From Pseudomonas sp. LD120 (GTDB lineage Bacteria; Pseudomonadota; Gammaproteobacteria; Pseudomonadales; Pseudomonadaceae): DNA of 64,000 bases. The stretch is from NCBI RefSeq assembly GCF_009861525.1, contig NZ_WVHL01000001.1, positions 62,001-126,000 of the forward strand, given 5' to 3'. Under the pieces are notes generated by a model. That model did not search any database and was not told where the DNA came from. It saw nothing but the letters and a program-made list of their open reading frames with translations. Position numbers and translations under genes: made by a program. Below, in pieces: positions 1 through 9,385 of this stretch (its first letter is position 1; each line of letters begins with the position of its first letter).

Positions 1-1
1 C

Positions 2-3000
2 AGTCGCGGGCAAGCGTATTACTACAGCAACACCAACGACGGCTCAGTGATCCATGTACTGCTGCATCAAGCCAGCGGTTCGACTCGTGGTTTCTGGGTT
101 CTGCGCATGACCCCAAACTTCCTCCAGAGACTGGTCAAGCAAAGCGAGGAAGGCTTCAAACCCACCTGGGCCATCGAGAACCGCCTGAGTCACCAGGTGA
201 TCAAGCGCGATGAACGCAGCAACCCGACCCCGGGCATGCTGACGCCCGACGAAATAACCAGCAGCGTCCTGCTAGTCCCGCTGAGCAACAGCGACTGGCA
301 ACTGCGTGGCCTGCTCGATCAGCGCGCCGTGATCGAAGAGCTGCTACCGGCCTTTATCGGCAAGTGCCTGCTGGGTCTGGCGTTCTCCCTGCTGCCGGTG
401 ATCGTTCTGCTGAACATGCGGCGGCGCCAGCGCCAGTTGCACGAAGGCCGTCGCCGTTATCAGGATATTTTCGAAGGCACGGGCGTGGCCCTGTGTGTCT
501 TGGATATCTCCGGGCTTTCGGGATTGCTCAACAAACACCACTTGCACAACAGCGAGCAGCTCAACCGCTGGCAGAGCCGAGATCCGCAGCACCGTCGCCA
601 ATTGCTCCAGGAATTGCGCATCACCGAGGTCAACCAAGTTGCCCTGCGACTGCTCAATGTCGACTCCAGCGAGCAAGCTTGGCAACTGCTGATCGAAGGC
701 GGTCCCCAAAACGGCAATGCCATCGGCAGCCAGTTGCTGGAAGCCGTGGTCAACCAGCAAAAACAGCTGGAACTGGAGATCAAGCTCAGCGACGCCCAAG
801 GCAATGACCAGCATCTATGGCTGGTGCTGCGCCTGCCGGAACAGCCCGAGGATTACAGCGCGGTAATCCTCAGCATCAGCGACATCACCAGCCGCAAGCT
901 GATCGAACTGTCGCTGCTGGAGCGCGAGGGGTTCTGGTCGGACGTGGTGCGCACCGTGCCCGATCATCTGTATGTACAGGATGTGATGAGCCAGCGGATG
1001 ATCTTCAGCAACCACCACCTGGGACAGACCCTCGGCTACAACAAGACCGAGCTGCACCAGATGGGCGAGTACTTCTGGGAAATCCTCCTGCACCCGGAAG
1101 ACGCCGACCTCTATCACCGCCAACGCCAGGAACAGCGCCACACCGCTTATGCGCAATTGCTGCAGTGCCAGTTGCGTTTTCGCCATCGCAGCGGCCAATG
1201 GCGACGCTTCGAGATCCGCGAGCAGGCCCTGGCCCGCGATCGCTACGACCAGGTGACGCGGATCGTCGGCGTGGCCAAGGACATCACCGATCAGATCGAA
1301 GCCAGCGAATCGCTGCGCGACAGCGAGCAGCGCTACCGCATGCTCGCTGAAAGCATCAGCGACGTGATTTTCTCCACCGACAGCAAGCTCTCGCTGAACT
1401 ACGTCAGCCCCTCGGTCCATGCAGTGCTGGGTTATGAAGTGGAGTGGATTTTCCAGAACGGCTGGCAGTCGACCATTGCCAACCCGCAACAGTTGAGCGG
1501 CATCTACGCGTTGATGGACCGGGTCAGCAAGGCCCTGGACAAACCCGAACAACTGGCGCAATTGCGCAGCCAGGTGCAGACCCAACTGTTCCTGTTCGAC
1601 TGTCTGCGCGGCGATGGTCGCAAGATCCCCATCGAATTGCGCCTGGTGCTGGTGTGGGACGAACACGGGACCTTCGAGGGGGTGCTCGGTGTCGGTCGCG
1701 ACATCAGCCAGCAACGCCGGGCGGAAAAAGACCTGCGCATGGCGGCCACGGTATTCGAGCACTCGACCTCGGCGATCCTGATCACCGACCCGGCCGGCTA
1801 CATCGTCCAGGCCAACGAAGCCTTCAGCCGAGTCAGCGGCTACGCGGTGTCCCAGGTACTCGACCAACTACCCAACATGCTCACTGTCGACGAGCAGCAG
1901 GAAGCCCATCTGCGCTACGTGCTCAAACAGCTGCATCAGCACAGCAGTTGGGAAGGTGAAGTCTGGCTCAAGCGTCGCAATGGCGAGCACTACCCGGCCT
2001 GGGTCGGCATCACCGCCGTGCTCGACGATGAAGGCGACCTGGCCAGCTACGTGTGCTTCTTCAGCGACATCAGCGAACGCAAGGCCAGCGAGCAGCGGAT
2101 TCACCGCCTGGCCTACTATGACGCCCTGACCCACCTGCCCAACCGCACACTGTTCCAGGACCGCCTGCACACTGCGCTGCAATCGGCGGAACGACAAAAG
2201 TCCTGGGTGGTGCTGATGTTCCTCGACCTGGACCGCTTCAAGCCGATCAACGACTCCCTGGGCCACGCCGCCGGCGACCGCATGCTCAAGGAGATGGCGA
2301 CCCGTCTGCTGGCTTGCGTCGACGATGACGACACCGTGGCACGCATGGGCGGCGACGAATTCACCCTGCTCCTGCAACCGCGCGCCAGCCGGGAAATGGC
2401 CCTTAACCGAGCCATTAGCGTGGCCGAACAGATCCTCGCCAGCCTGGTCAAGCCCTTCGTCCTGGAAGGCCGGGAGTTCTTCGTCACCGCCAGCATCGGT
2501 ATCGCCCTGAGCCCTCAGGACGGCAACGAACTGAGCCAGTTGATGAAGAACGCCGACACCGCGATGTACCACGCCAAGGAGCGCGGCAAAAACAACTTCC
2601 AGTTCTACCAGGCCGACATGAACGCCAGCGCTCTGGAGCGCCTGGAGCTGGAAAGTGACTTGCGCCACGCCCTGGAGCAGGAAGAGTTCGTGCTTTATTA
2701 CCAACCGCAGTTCAGCGGCGACGGTAAACGCCTGACCGGTGCCGAGGCGCTGCTGCGCTGGCGGCATCCGCGGCGCGGCCTGGTGCCACCGGGAGATTTC
2801 ATTCCGGTGCTGGAAGAGCTGGGGCTGGTGGTGGACGTCGGCGACTGGGTGATCAGTGAAGCTTGCCGCCAGCTCAAGACCTGGCACCAGGCCAAAGTAC
2901 GGGTGCCCAAGGTTTCGGTGAACATTTCCGCGCGGCAGTTCTCCGACGGCCAGTTGGGCATGCGCATCGCCACCATCCTCAAGGACACCGGCCTGCCGCC

Positions 3001-3421
3001 GGCGTGCCTGGAGCTGGAACTCACCGAAAGTATCCTGATGCGCGAAGTCAGCGAGGCGATGCAGATCCTCGACGGCCTGAAGAACCTGGGTCTGAGCATT
3101 GCAGTGGACGACTTCGGCACTGGTTATTCCTCATTGAACTACCTCAAGCAGTTCCCCATCGACGTGCTGAAGATCGACCGCACCTTCGTCGACGGCCTGC
3201 CATCGGGCGAGCAGGACGCGCAAATCGCCCGCGCCATCATCGCCATGGCCCACAGCCTGAACCTGGCAGTGATCGCCGAGGGCGTGGAAACCCACGAGCA
3301 GTTGGATTTCCTGCGTGAGCACGGCTGCGACGAGGTCCAGGGCTACCTGTTCGGCCGACCGATGCCGGCCAACCGCTTCGAAGCGCAGTTCAGCAACGAC
3401 GCGCTGTTCATGTTCGACTAA
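2..3421 (+). CDS. morA: MorA-type PAS-GGDEF-EAL c-di-GMP enzyme (5' end outside window)
   Basis: The reading frame is open from base 2, so the beginning lies upstream; a GTG at 47 is only an internal codon. The visible part ends a periplasmic sensor region, then has a membrane helix (about 335-405 in bases), four PAS-like segments, a GGDEF domain (intact GGDEF near base 2350) and an EAL domain (EALLRW near 2742, [27 protein letters not shown] all present). Both cyclase and phosphodiesterase motifs look competent. The inhibitory RxxD site before GGDEF reads DDDD, so product inhibition is probably absent. In P. aeruginosa, MorA sits directly before glyA3, as here, which supports the name. Family role: membrane-bound control of flagellar timing, motility and biofilm through c-di-GMP turnover. 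Confidence 0.9.
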   Translation, partial: SRGQAYYYSNTNDGSVIHVLLHQASGSTRGFWVLRMTPNFLQRLVKQSEEGFKPTWAIENRLSHQVIKRDERSNPTPGMLTPDEITSSVLLVPLSNSDWQLRGLLDQRAVIEELLPAFIGKCLLGLAFSLLPVIVLLNMRRRQRQLHEGRRRYQDIFEGTGVALCVLDISGLSGLLNKHHLHNSEQLNRWQSRDPQHRRQLLQELRITEVNQVALRLLNVDSSEQAWQLLIEGGPQNGNAIGSQLLEAVVNQQKQLELEIKLSDAQGNDQHLWLVLRLPEQPEDYSAVILSISDITSRKLIELSLLEREGFWSDVVRTVPDHLYVQDVMSQRMIFSNHHLGQTLGYNKTELHQMGEYFWEILLHPEDADLYHRQRQEQRHTAYAQLLQCQLRFRHRSGQWRRFEIREQALARDRYDQVTRIVGVAKDITDQIEASESLRDSEQRYRMLAESISDVIFSTDSKLSLNYVSPSVHAVLGYEVEWIFQNGWQSTIANPQQLSGIYALMDRVSKALDKPEQLAQLRSQVQTQLFLFDCLRGDGRKIPIELRLVLVWDEHGTFEGVLGVGRDISQQRRAEKDLRMAATVFEHSTSAILITDPAGYIVQANEAFSRVSGYAVSQVLDQLPNMLTVDEQQEAHLRYVLKQLHQHSSWEGEVWLKRRNGEHYPAWVGITAVLDDEGDLASYVCFFSDISERKASEQRIHRLAYYDALTHLPNRTLFQDRLHTALQSAERQKSWVVLMFLDLDRFKPINDSLGHAAGDRMLKEMATRLLACVDDDDTVARMGGDEFTLLLQPRASREMALNRAISVAEQILASLVKPFVLEGREFFVTASIGIALSPQDGNELSQLMKNADTAMYHAKERGKNNFQFYQADMNASALERLELESDLRHALEQEEFVLYYQPQFSGDGKRLTGAEALLRWRHPRRGLVPPGDFIPVLEELGLVVDVGDWVISEACRQLKTWHQAKVRVPKVSVNISARQFSDGQLGMRIATILKDTGLPPACLELELTESILMREVSEAMQILDGLKNLGLSIAVDDFGTGYSSLNYLKQFPIDVLKIDRTFVDGLPSGEQDAQIARAIIAMAHSLNLAVIAEGVETHEQLDFLREHGCDEVQGYLFGRPMPANRFEAQFSNDALFMFD

Positions 3422-3424
3422 CAG

Positions 3425-3500
3425 CAGTGGCAAGCTGCAAGAGAAAAGCGATCCGCTGCCAGCTTGCGGCTCGGAGCTTGGAGCTTATGACTTGCATTTC
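3425..3500. repeat. Degenerate GCAAGCTGCAAG-type Pseudomonas repeat
   Basis: The gap after morA carries CAAGCTGCAAG and a reverse-oriented CTTGCGGCTCGGAGCTTGGAGCTT-like arm. A similar sequence lies at 55905-55970. These look like the dispersed short repeats common between Pseudomonas genes; no gene is visible. Confidence 0.35.
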
Positions 3501-3607
3501 GTCACTTGAACACTGCTTCTGTGCGACATGATGTCCTTTCATATGCCATCTAAAACCCATTGGGTTAGAATGCCTCCCTTTTCTGCCCCCGATCCTTGAG
3601 GACCGCC

Positions 3608-4861
3608 ATGTTCAGCCGTGATTTGACTATTGCCAAGTACGACGCCGATCTCTTTGCCGCCATGGAGCAAGAAGCTCAGCGCCAGGAAGAGCACATTGAG
3701 CTGATCGCTTCGGAAAACTACACCAGCCCAGCGGTGATGGAAGCTCAAGGCTCGGTATTGACCAACAAGTACGCCGAAGGCTACCCGGGCAAGCGTTACT
3801 ACGGCGGCTGCGAATACGTCGACGTGGTTGAACAGCTGGCCATCGATCGCGCCAAGGAACTGTTCGGCGCCGACTACGCCAACGTCCAGCCACACGCCGG
3901 TTCCCAAGCCAACGCTGCGGTCTACCTGGCCCTGCTGCAAGGCGGCGACACCATCCTGGGCATGAGCCTGGCCCACGGTGGTCACCTGACCCACGGCGCT
4001 GCCGTTTCCTCCTCCGGCAAGCTGTACAACGCTGTTCAATACGGCATCGACGCCAACGGCCTGATCGACTACGACGAAGTCGAGCGCCTGGCCCTCGAGC
4101 ACAAGCCAAAAATGATCGTGGCCGGTTTCTCCGCCTACTCGCAGATCCTCGACTTCCCGCGCTTTCGCGAAATCGCGGACAAAGTCGGTGCCTACCTGTT
4201 CGTCGACATGGCCCACGTGGCCGGTCTGGTCGCCGCTGGCGTCTACCCGAACCCAGTGCCATTCGCTGACGTGGTGACCACCACCACCCACAAGACCCTG
4301 CGCGGTCCACGTGGCGGCCTGATCCTGGCGCGCGCCAACGCCGACATCGAGAAGAAGCTGAACTCCGCGGTATTCCCGGGCGCCCAAGGCGGCCCGCTTG
4401 AGCACGTGATCGCGGCCAAGGCCATCTGCTTCAAGGAAGCCCTGCAGCCTGAGTTCAAGGCCTACCAGGAACAAGTGGTGAAGAACGCCCAGGCCATGGC
4501 CGAAGTGTTCATCGCGCGCGGTTTCGACGTGGTTTCCGGCGGCACCAAGAACCACCTGTTCCTGCTGTCGCTGATCAAGCAAGACATCTCCGGTAAAGAC
4601 GCCGACGCCGCTCTGGGCAAAGCGTTCATCACCGTGAACAAGAACTCCGTGCCAAACGACCCACGCTCCCCGTTCGTCACCTCCGGCCTGCGCTTCGGTA
4701 CTCCGGCCGTGACCACTCGCGGCTTCAAGGAAGCCGAGTGCAAGGAACTGGCCGGCTGGATCTGCGACATCCTGGCGGACCTGAACAACGAAGCGGTGAT
4801 CGACACCGTGCGTGAGAAGGTCAAGGCCATCTGCAAGAAACTGCCGGTGTACGGCGCTTAA
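3608..4861 (+). CDS. glyA: Serine hydroxymethyltransferase
   Basis: A 417-residue cytosolic PLP enzyme that interconverts serine and glycine while loading the one-carbon unit onto tetrahydrofolate. The PLP lysine motif [14 protein letters not shown] is present, with the N-terminal [12 protein letters not shown] and the [13 protein letters not shown] substrate region typical of bacterial GlyA; length is normal. The ATG at 3608 is chosen because it begins the conserved [12 protein letters not shown] and follows a TTGAGGA ribosome-binding site at 3596-3602. An in-frame TTG at 3596 is inside that site and unlikely. Codon use is strongly biased toward C/G-ending codons, as expected for a highly expressed gene. 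A strong terminator follows. Its place after morA matches glyA3 of P. aeruginosa. Confidence 0.97.
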   Translation: MFSRDLTIAKYDADLFAAMEQEAQRQEEHIELIASENYTSPAVMEAQGSVLTNKYAEGYPGKRYYGGCEYVDVVEQLAIDRAKELFGADYANVQPHAGSQANAAVYLALLQGGDTILGMSLAHGGHLTHGAAVSSSGKLYNAVQYGIDANGLIDYDEVERLALEHKPKMIVAGFSAYSQILDFPRFREIADKVGAYLFVDMAHVAGLVAAGVYPNPVPFADVVTTTTHKTLRGPRGGLILARANADIEKKLNSAVFPGAQGGPLEHVIAAKAICFKEALQPEFKAYQEQVVKNAQAMAEVFIARGFDVVSGGTKNHLFLLSLIKQDISGKDADAALGKAFITVNKNSVPNDPRSPFVTSGLRFGTPAVTTRGFKEAECKELAGWICDILADLNNEAVIDTVREKVKAICKKLPVYGA

Positions 4862-4883
4862 TCAGCCGGCAGACCGCAGCACG

Positions 4884-4913
4884 AAAAAACCCGACCCAGC
4901 GTCGGGTTTTTTT
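4884..4913 (+). terminator. Rho-independent terminator of glyA
   Basis: ACCCGAC / GTCGGGT stem with a CCAGC loop (4896-4900), flanked by an A run and followed by seven T residues; it lies 23 bases after the glyA stop. The symmetrical A/T tracts would also work from the other strand. Confidence 0.9.
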
Positions 4914-4922
4914 GTGCCTGGA

Positions 4923-5020
4923 TAGCCGCTGCGCCAGGCGGTGAAAAGAGGCCCCAGGTCTTGCGAACATGCGATACCCCGGCGGCCGTTCCGGCCGAGC
5001 ACAGCCTACGGCAGCGGCTT
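4923..5020. repeat. Imperfect inverted repeat of the TAGCCGCTGC family
   Basis: Left arm TAGCCGCTGCGCCAGGC and right arm GCCTACGGCAGCGGCT bracket about 70 bases. The same end sequence recurs at 21713, 36240 and, in tandem, at 45939. Non-coding; lies between the glyA terminator and the carrier promoter. Confidence 0.55.
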
Positions 5021-5038
5021 TTGTGGCCAACGGAAACC

Positions 5039-5053
5039 ACTGGTCAGACCGGT
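5039..5053. promoter_or_regulatory. FadR/GntR-type operator upstream of the dicarboxylate carrier
   Basis: ACTGGTCAGACCGGT is a near-perfect palindrome around GGT-N3-ACC, the half-site pattern of FadR-subfamily regulators. It lies 24 bases before a possible -35 box. The two GntR genes after the carrier are the obvious candidate binders. The match is seen; binding is inferred. Confidence 0.55.
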
Positions 5054-5076
5054 AAAGCCAATTTTCGTTTCTCCTC

Positions 5077-5106
5077 TTGTAAACCCACAAAAACCGGGCG
5101 TAGACT
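5077..5106 (+). promoter_or_regulatory. Candidate sigma70 promoter of the carrier gene
   Basis: TTGTAA (5077-5082), an 18-base spacer, then TAGACT (5101-5106). It lies between the two GGT-N3-ACC operators, which would suit repression by two bound dimers. Confidence 0.45.
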
Positions 5107-5126
5107 GCGCCTGCACTGGACATACC

Positions 5127-5135
5127 GGTAAGACC
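5127..5135. promoter_or_regulatory. Second GGT-N3-ACC operator
   Basis: GGTAAGACC within CCGGTAAGACCAC. Its centre is 85 bases (about eight helical turns) from that of the first operator, and it falls just downstream of the candidate -10, where binding would block transcription. Confidence 0.45.
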
Positions 5136-5208
5136 ACAATAATTAAGTCCTCCATCCGCTGCGCCCCAACGCGCACGGCAGACAGGACACCGACCAGGAT
5201 TCCTCCCC

Positions 5209-6522
5209 ATGCTCAGATGGTGCTCGCGTTCGATTTTCCTCCAGGTTGTGCTCGGACTGATGCTCGGCATCGTGTGCGGACTCACCCTCCCCGAATACTC
5301 CTCACAACTCAAACCGCTGGGCGATGGCTTCATCAAACTGATCAAGATGCTCATCGGCCTGATCGTGTTCTGCGTAGTGGTCAGCGGCATCTCCGGCGCC
5401 GGCGACCTGAAGAAGGTCGGACGCATCGGCCTCAAATCAGTGATCTACTTCGAAATACTCACCAGCATCGCCCTGGTGATCGGCCTGGTCCTGGCCTTCA
5501 GCACCGGCATCGGCAGCGGCGCCAACATTCACCTGGAGCAACTGTCTAGCGCCGACATGGGCGATATCGCTCAACGCGGCCAGCACCTGCACAGCACCAC
5601 CCAGTTCCTCATGGACCTGATCCCAGGCTCGGTAATCGGCGCCTTCGCCGAAAACAACATCCTTCAAGTGCTGTTGTTCTCGGTGTTGTTCGGCAGCGCC
5701 CTGAACCTGGTGGGCGAAGCGGCCTCGGGCATCTCGCGGCTGATCAATGAACTGAGTCACGTGATCTTCCGCATCATGGGCATGATCGTGCGCCTGGCGC
5801 CCATCGGCGTGTTCGGCGCCATCGCCTTCACCACCAGCAAATACGGCCTGGATTCACTGCAGCACCTGGGCAGCCTAGTGGGCCTGTTCTACCTGACCTG
5901 CCTGGCCTTCGTCGCGGTGATCCTCGGCCTGGTCATGCGCCTGTCGGGCCTGCGCATGCTGCCCTTCCTCAAGTACCTGCGCGAAGAATTGCTGATCGTG
6001 CTCGGCACCGCCTCCTCCGACGCCGTCTTGCCACAGATCATGCGTAAGCTGGAACACTTGGGCATTGGCAGCTCCACCGTGGGCCTGGTGATTCCCACTG
6101 GCTACTCGTTCAACCTGGACGGCTTCTCCATCTACCTGACCCTAGCCATCGTCTTCATCGCCAACGCCACCGGCACGCCGTTGTCCATGTCGGACCTGTT
6201 AACCATCCTCCTGGTGTCGCTGATCACTTCCAAGGGCGCCCATGGGATTCCCGGTTCAGCCCTGGTGATCCTGGCCGCGACCCTGACCGCGATCCCGGCG
6301 ATCCCGGTAGTGGGGCTGGTGCTGGTGCTGGCGGTGGACTGGTTCATGGGCATCGGCCGGGCCCTGACCAACCTGATCGGCAACTGCGTGGCCACCGTGG
6401 CCATCGCCCGCTGGGAAAAGGACATCGACATACAACGGGCCAACAAGGTCCTGAGCGGTCAACAGGGCTATTCCTTCCAGGCGCGCAAGCCGGCGGCCGC
6501 TGCCCACCAGCAGGAATTTTGA
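5209..6522 (+). CDS. Dicarboxylate/amino acid:cation symporter (DAACS family, DctA-like)
   Basis: A 437-residue inner-membrane carrier with the DctA/GltP fold. Hydrophobic helices run through the whole length, and the family's substrate region is recognisable: LGTASSDAVLPQIMRKLE, VIPTGYSFNLDG and SKGAHGIPGSA. These residues fit a DctA-type C4-dicarboxylate transporter (succinate, malate or fumarate with Na+ or H+) better than a glutamate carrier. The C-terminal tail is rich in Ala and Gln. The gene stands alone after its own promoter and operators and is followed by two FCD-type GntR regulators. The ATG at 5209 has only a weak ribosome-binding site. It is not assigned dctA because Pseudomonas carries several paralogs and the local regulators suggest a special substrate. 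Confidence 0.85.
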   Translation: MLRWCSRSIFLQVVLGLMLGIVCGLTLPEYSSQLKPLGDGFIKLIKMLIGLIVFCVVVSGISGAGDLKKVGRIGLKSVIYFEILTSIALVIGLVLAFSTGIGSGANIHLEQLSSADMGDIAQRGQHLHSTTQFLMDLIPGSVIGAFAENNILQVLLFSVLFGSALNLVGEAASGISRLINELSHVIFRIMGMIVRLAPIGVFGAIAFTTSKYGLDSLQHLGSLVGLFYLTCLAFVAVILGLVMRLSGLRMLPFLKYLREELLIVLGTASSDAVLPQIMRKLEHLGIGSSTVGLVIPTGYSFNLDGFSIYLTLAIVFIANATGTPLSMSDLLTILLVSLITSKGAHGIPGSALVILAATLTAIPAIPVVGLVLVLAVDWFMGIGRALTNLIGNCVATVAIARWEKDIDIQRANKVLSGQQGYSFQARKPAAAAHQQEF

Positions 6523-6529
6523 TCCAACC

Positions 6530-6554
6530 TTGTGCCTGCCGCCGGCAGGCACAA
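6530..6554 (+). terminator. Strong hairpin between carrier and first GntR gene
   Basis: Perfect 11-base stem TTGTGCCTGCC / GGCAGGCACAA with a three-base loop, starting 8 bases after the carrier stop. There is no T tract, so it may stabilise the upstream mRNA or attenuate rather than terminate. Confidence 0.55.
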
Positions 6555-6589
6555 CAATCAGCGCGGCAACAGCGCGCTACCGATAGCTC

Positions 6590-7315
6590 ATGGAGTCAAC
6601 AGTGATCAGCTCGTCAACGGTTGTGAATTCAGTGGTAGAAAAGCTCCGGGCCGCCCTGGCCCGTGGCCAGTGGCGCTCCGGCGACATGCTGCCCGGGCAA
6701 CGTGAATTGGCCGAGCAACTGGGCATCAGCCGCCCCAGCCTGCGCGAGGCGGTGATTGTCCTGGAAACCCTGGGCCTGGTGCGCTCCATGCCCGGCAAGG
6801 GCGTGGTGGTATTGGACGCGCCACTGGACGAGGCCCAAGGTGCCGAGCGCAGCGTGGCCGGCGCCAGCCTGGAGGACGTGCTGCAACTGCGCTACACCCT
6901 GGAGCCGTTCATCGTCGGGCTGGTGGCGCAATCCATCAGCAGCAAGGAAGTTGGCCAGTTGCGCCTGACCCTGATGGACATGCGCGAAGCCCTGGAAGCC
7001 GGCGACAGCGAAGCCGGGGTCAACGCCTACATCGCCTTCCACGAGGAACTGTTCACCCTGACCAGCAACCCGATCTTCCAGAACGTGGTGCAACAAACCA
7101 GCAATGCCCTCAAGCAAAGCGCGCAGATCCTGCGCAATTCGCCCGAGCACCTGGCTGAACGCCTGGAAGAAAATGAAGCGGTGGTACGGGCCATCCGCAA
7201 CAAGAACAGCGCCCTGGCCAGCGCCGAGATGCGTCGGCACATCCTCCAGGAAGGCCAGCGCATGGGCATCGAACTGAATATTCCGGACGATCACCTGGGC
7301 CCAAACGCCTCGTAA
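6590..7315 (+). CDS. GntR-family transcriptional regulator, FadR/FCD subfamily
   Basis: About 240 residues. An N-terminal winged helix (LPGQRELAEQLGISRPSLREAVIVLETLGLVRS, residues 35-67) is followed by an FCD ligand-binding domain with the expected metal-ligand spacing (FHEELF and a later histidine in EMRRHIL). Members sense carboxylic acids. It follows the dicarboxylate carrier by 67 bases, so it probably represses that gene through the GGT-N3-ACC sites. The start is uncertain: ATG 6590 has no clear ribosome-binding site, while GTG 6602 follows GGAG at 6592-6595 and would shorten the protein by four residues. Confidence 0.88.
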   Translation: MESTVISSSTVVNSVVEKLRAALARGQWRSGDMLPGQRELAEQLGISRPSLREAVIVLETLGLVRSMPGKGVVVLDAPLDEAQGAERSVAGASLEDVLQLRYTLEPFIVGLVAQSISSKEVGQLRLTLMDMREALEAGDSEAGVNAYIAFHEELFTLTSNPIFQNVVQQTSNALKQSAQILRNSPEHLAERLEENEAVVRAIRNKNSALASAEMRRHILQEGQRMGIELNIPDDHLGPNAS

Positions 7316-7352
7316 TCAACCCCCGATTCAGCAACTGGACTGGAGACAGGCC

Positions 7353-8063
7353 ATGGTCAGCTACGCCCTGAAAAACAACCCCTTCACCCTGGTGGCCAGC
7401 CTGCCCCGGCGTCAGTGCGGCGAAAAAAAACTGCTGGTCGATGATGTCTATCCGCAGATCTTCGACGCCATTCTCGAACAGCGTATCGCCCCCGGCAGCC
7501 GCTTCACCGAAGACAGCCTCGGGCAGGCCTTCGGCGTCAGCCGCAGCATCATCCGCCAGGTCCTGGCGCGTTTGTCCCACCAGCAAGTGGTGATCCTGCG
7601 ACCCAACTACCGCCCCCAGGTCGCGGCTCCTGACCGGGAACAGACCCGGCAGATCCTGCACGCCCGGCGCCTGACGGAAATGACCCTGGTGCGCCTGGCC
7701 TGCCAGCAACCCCGGCGCCAGTTGCAGTCCCTGCGACAGTTGATCGCCCGGGAACGTGAAGCCATTGAGCGTGACCAACGCGGCCCGGCCATCCGCCTGT
7801 CCGGGGAGTTCCACCTGCAACTGGCTGAAGTGGCCGGCAACGCCCCACTGGCGCAGTTTCTCGGCAGCCTGGTGCCGCTGACCTCCCTGGCCATCGCCCA
7901 GTTTGAAGGCCAGGCCCGCAACTACTGCGCCTGGCAGGAACACTCAAGGATCCTTGACGCGCTACAAGAAGCGGATGTGGCAACCGCCGAAGCCCTGATG
8001 AACCAACACCTGTACCACCTGGAGCGACGCCTGCTTGGCACAGCCGCCGACGCCGAGTTGTAG
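7353..8063 (+). CDS. GntR-family transcriptional regulator, FCD domain
   Basis: A 236-residue second FCD-type regulator 37 bases after the first and in the same direction. The winged helix (SRFTEDSLGQAFGVSRSIIRQVLARLSHQQVV, about residues 50-80) is preceded by an unusually long N-terminal arm. The all-helical FCD domain follows (FHLQLAEVAGN, about residue 150, and the C-terminal LMNQHLYHLERRL). ATG 7353 follows TGGAGACA. Two adjacent FCD regulators behind one carrier suggest either control by two signals or a second target elsewhere. Ligand unknown. Confidence 0.85.
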   Translation: MVSYALKNNPFTLVASLPRRQCGEKKLLVDDVYPQIFDAILEQRIAPGSRFTEDSLGQAFGVSRSIIRQVLARLSHQQVVILRPNYRPQVAAPDREQTRQILHARRLTEMTLVRLACQQPRRQLQSLRQLIAREREAIERDQRGPAIRLSGEFHLQLAEVAGNAPLAQFLGSLVPLTSLAIAQFEGQARNYCAWQEHSRILDALQEADVATAEALMNQHLYHLERRLLGTAADAEL

Positions 8064-8086
8064 ATACCGGCTTGCCGGCGAACACC

Positions 8087-9058
8087 TCAGCTGCCCAGCA
8101 GCTTCTCGAAGCCCTGCCGGATCTTCTCTTCCGGCAGATCATCGGCAATGAACACCATCACACTCTCCCGTGCTTCGCCCTCGGCCCATTCAGTGTCCCA
8201 ATCGAAGCCATACAGCTTGAGCACGCCCTGGAACACCATGCGCCGCGGCTCGTCGATCACATTCAGCACACCCTTGTAACGCAGCAGTTGCTTGCCGTGA
8301 TCTTCCAGCAGTTGATTCATGAATTCGCTCAGGCGATCCAGGTCCAGGGCCTGCTCGGTGCGCAGCACCAGGCTGGAGATCCGGTCCATCGCAGGAGCCT
8401 GGCTCACCGGGCGCAGGCTGATGCCGCCACCCAGATCAGCATTCAAATTGAAGCCGCGCACATCCAGCAGTTCCGCCAGGTCGATCCGGCCATGCTCCAC
8501 CACCCGGATCGGCGCCCGGCGGTTGATCCGCGTCAGGCGCTGGCTCAGGGCGTCGAAGGTTGCCTCATCCACCAGGTCGCGCTTGCTCACCAGCAACCGG
8601 TCGGCAAAGCCGATCTGTGCCTGGGCAATGGTCTGGGTCAGGTGGAACTCGGCATGCTTGGCGTCCACCAGGGTGATGATGCCGTCGAGAATGTAGCGCT
8701 CACGTAGCTCTTCATCGATGAAGAAGGTTTGCGCTACCGGCGCCGGGTCGGCCAGTCCGGTGCACTCGATCACCAGCCGGTCGAAGGCGATCTCGCCGCT
8801 GTCCAGACGCTCCAGCAACAGATACAGGGCCTTGGTCAGGTCGGTGTGGATGGTGCAGCAGACGCAGCCGTTGGACAGGGTCATGACCTGGACCGGCTGC
8901 TCTCCCAGCAACTGGGTGTCGATACCAGCCTCGCTGAACTCGTTCTCGATCACGGCGATCTTCAAGCCGTGCTCGACCTTGAGCAGGTGCCGCAGCAAAG
9001 TGGTCTTGCCGGCGCCGAGAAAGCCGCTGAGCACGGTGACGGGAATAGGATTTTGCAA
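8087..9058 (-). CDS. yjiA: CobW/YjiA-family GTP-binding metallochaperone
   Basis: About 323 residues. Walker A is GFLGAGKTTLL, followed by the family's CVCC (CxCC) metal-binding motif in LSNGCVCCTIHTDL, ECTGLADPAPV, and the guanine-specificity motif SKRD. The C-terminal CobW_C domain ends in DLPEEKIRQGFEKLLG. COG0523 proteins are GTPases that handle zinc or other metals. It is the last gene of the cstA-ybdD-yjiA set, as in P. aeruginosa PA4606-PA4604. The TTG at 9058 is preferred because GGGAG lies 8 bases before it; a GTG at 9073 would add five residues but has no ribosome-binding site. Confidence 0.88.
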   Translation of the reverse strand: MQNPIPVTVLSGFLGAGKTTLLRHLLKVEHGLKIAVIENEFSEAGIDTQLLGEQPVQVMTLSNGCVCCTIHTDLTKALYLLLERLDSGEIAFDRLVIECTGLADPAPVAQTFFIDEELRERYILDGIITLVDAKHAEFHLTQTIAQAQIGFADRLLVSKRDLVDEATFDALSQRLTRINRRAPIRVVEHGRIDLAELLDVRGFNLNADLGGGISLRPVSQAPAMDRISSLVLRTEQALDLDRLSEFMNQLLEDHGKQLLRYKGVLNVIDEPRRMVFQGVLKLYGFDWDTEWAEGEARESVMVFIADDLPEEKIRQGFEKLLGS

Positions 9059-9083
9059 AACAGGATCTCCCACGCATAAAAAC

Positions 9084-9147
9084 GCAGGAGCCGACTGGCC
9101 GGCGATGGCGTCAAAGAGATCGCTATCGTCGATCAGCCGGCTCCTGC
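9084..9147. repeat. REP element pair inside the ybdD-yjiA gap
   Basis: GCAGGAGCCGACTGGCCGGCGA faces CAGCCGGCTCCTGC, forming a long stem typical of Pseudomonas REP/BIME units. It sits between two co-oriented genes and may lower transcription or mRNA stability of yjiA relative to cstA-ybdD. Confidence 0.7.
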
Positions 9148-9172
9148 ATGGGTGTGGCTCAAACGCTATGTT

Positions 9173-9370
9173 TCAACAGCACTTCGGACCGCCCTTGCCG
9201 CCGTAGCGGGCCTCCTGGCGTTCCCGGAAGAACGCCTCGTACGACATCACCGGCTTGTCCGGGTGCTTGGTTTGCATATGCTCGACGTAGTTGTCGTAGT
9301 CGGGCATGCCGACCATCAGGCGCGCGGCCTGGCCGAGGTATTTACCGAGGCGACTCAGGTCATTGAACAT
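9173..9370 (-). CDS. ybdD: YbdD/YjiX family small protein
   Basis: 65 residues with the family pattern [21 protein letters not shown] and a C-terminal [11 protein letters not shown]. Family members are always encoded just after CstA/BtsT-type transporters and are thought to assist them; the mechanism is not firmly known. Its start follows GAGGAT, and only 15 bases separate it from the cstA stop, so co-translation with cstA is likely. The C-terminal cysteine pair may bind metal, which would fit the neighbouring metallochaperone, but that is inference. Confidence 0.9.
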   Translation of the reverse strand: MFNDLSRLGKYLGQAARLMVGMPDYDNYVEHMQTKHPDKPVMSYEAFFRERQEARYGGKGGPKCC

Positions 9371-9385
9371 GGTTGCAATCCTCGA

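Noticed and set aside
815..2887. Long frames antisense to morA
   Set aside because: The forward frame contains all GGDEF/EAL motifs; the reverse frames have none and no start signals.
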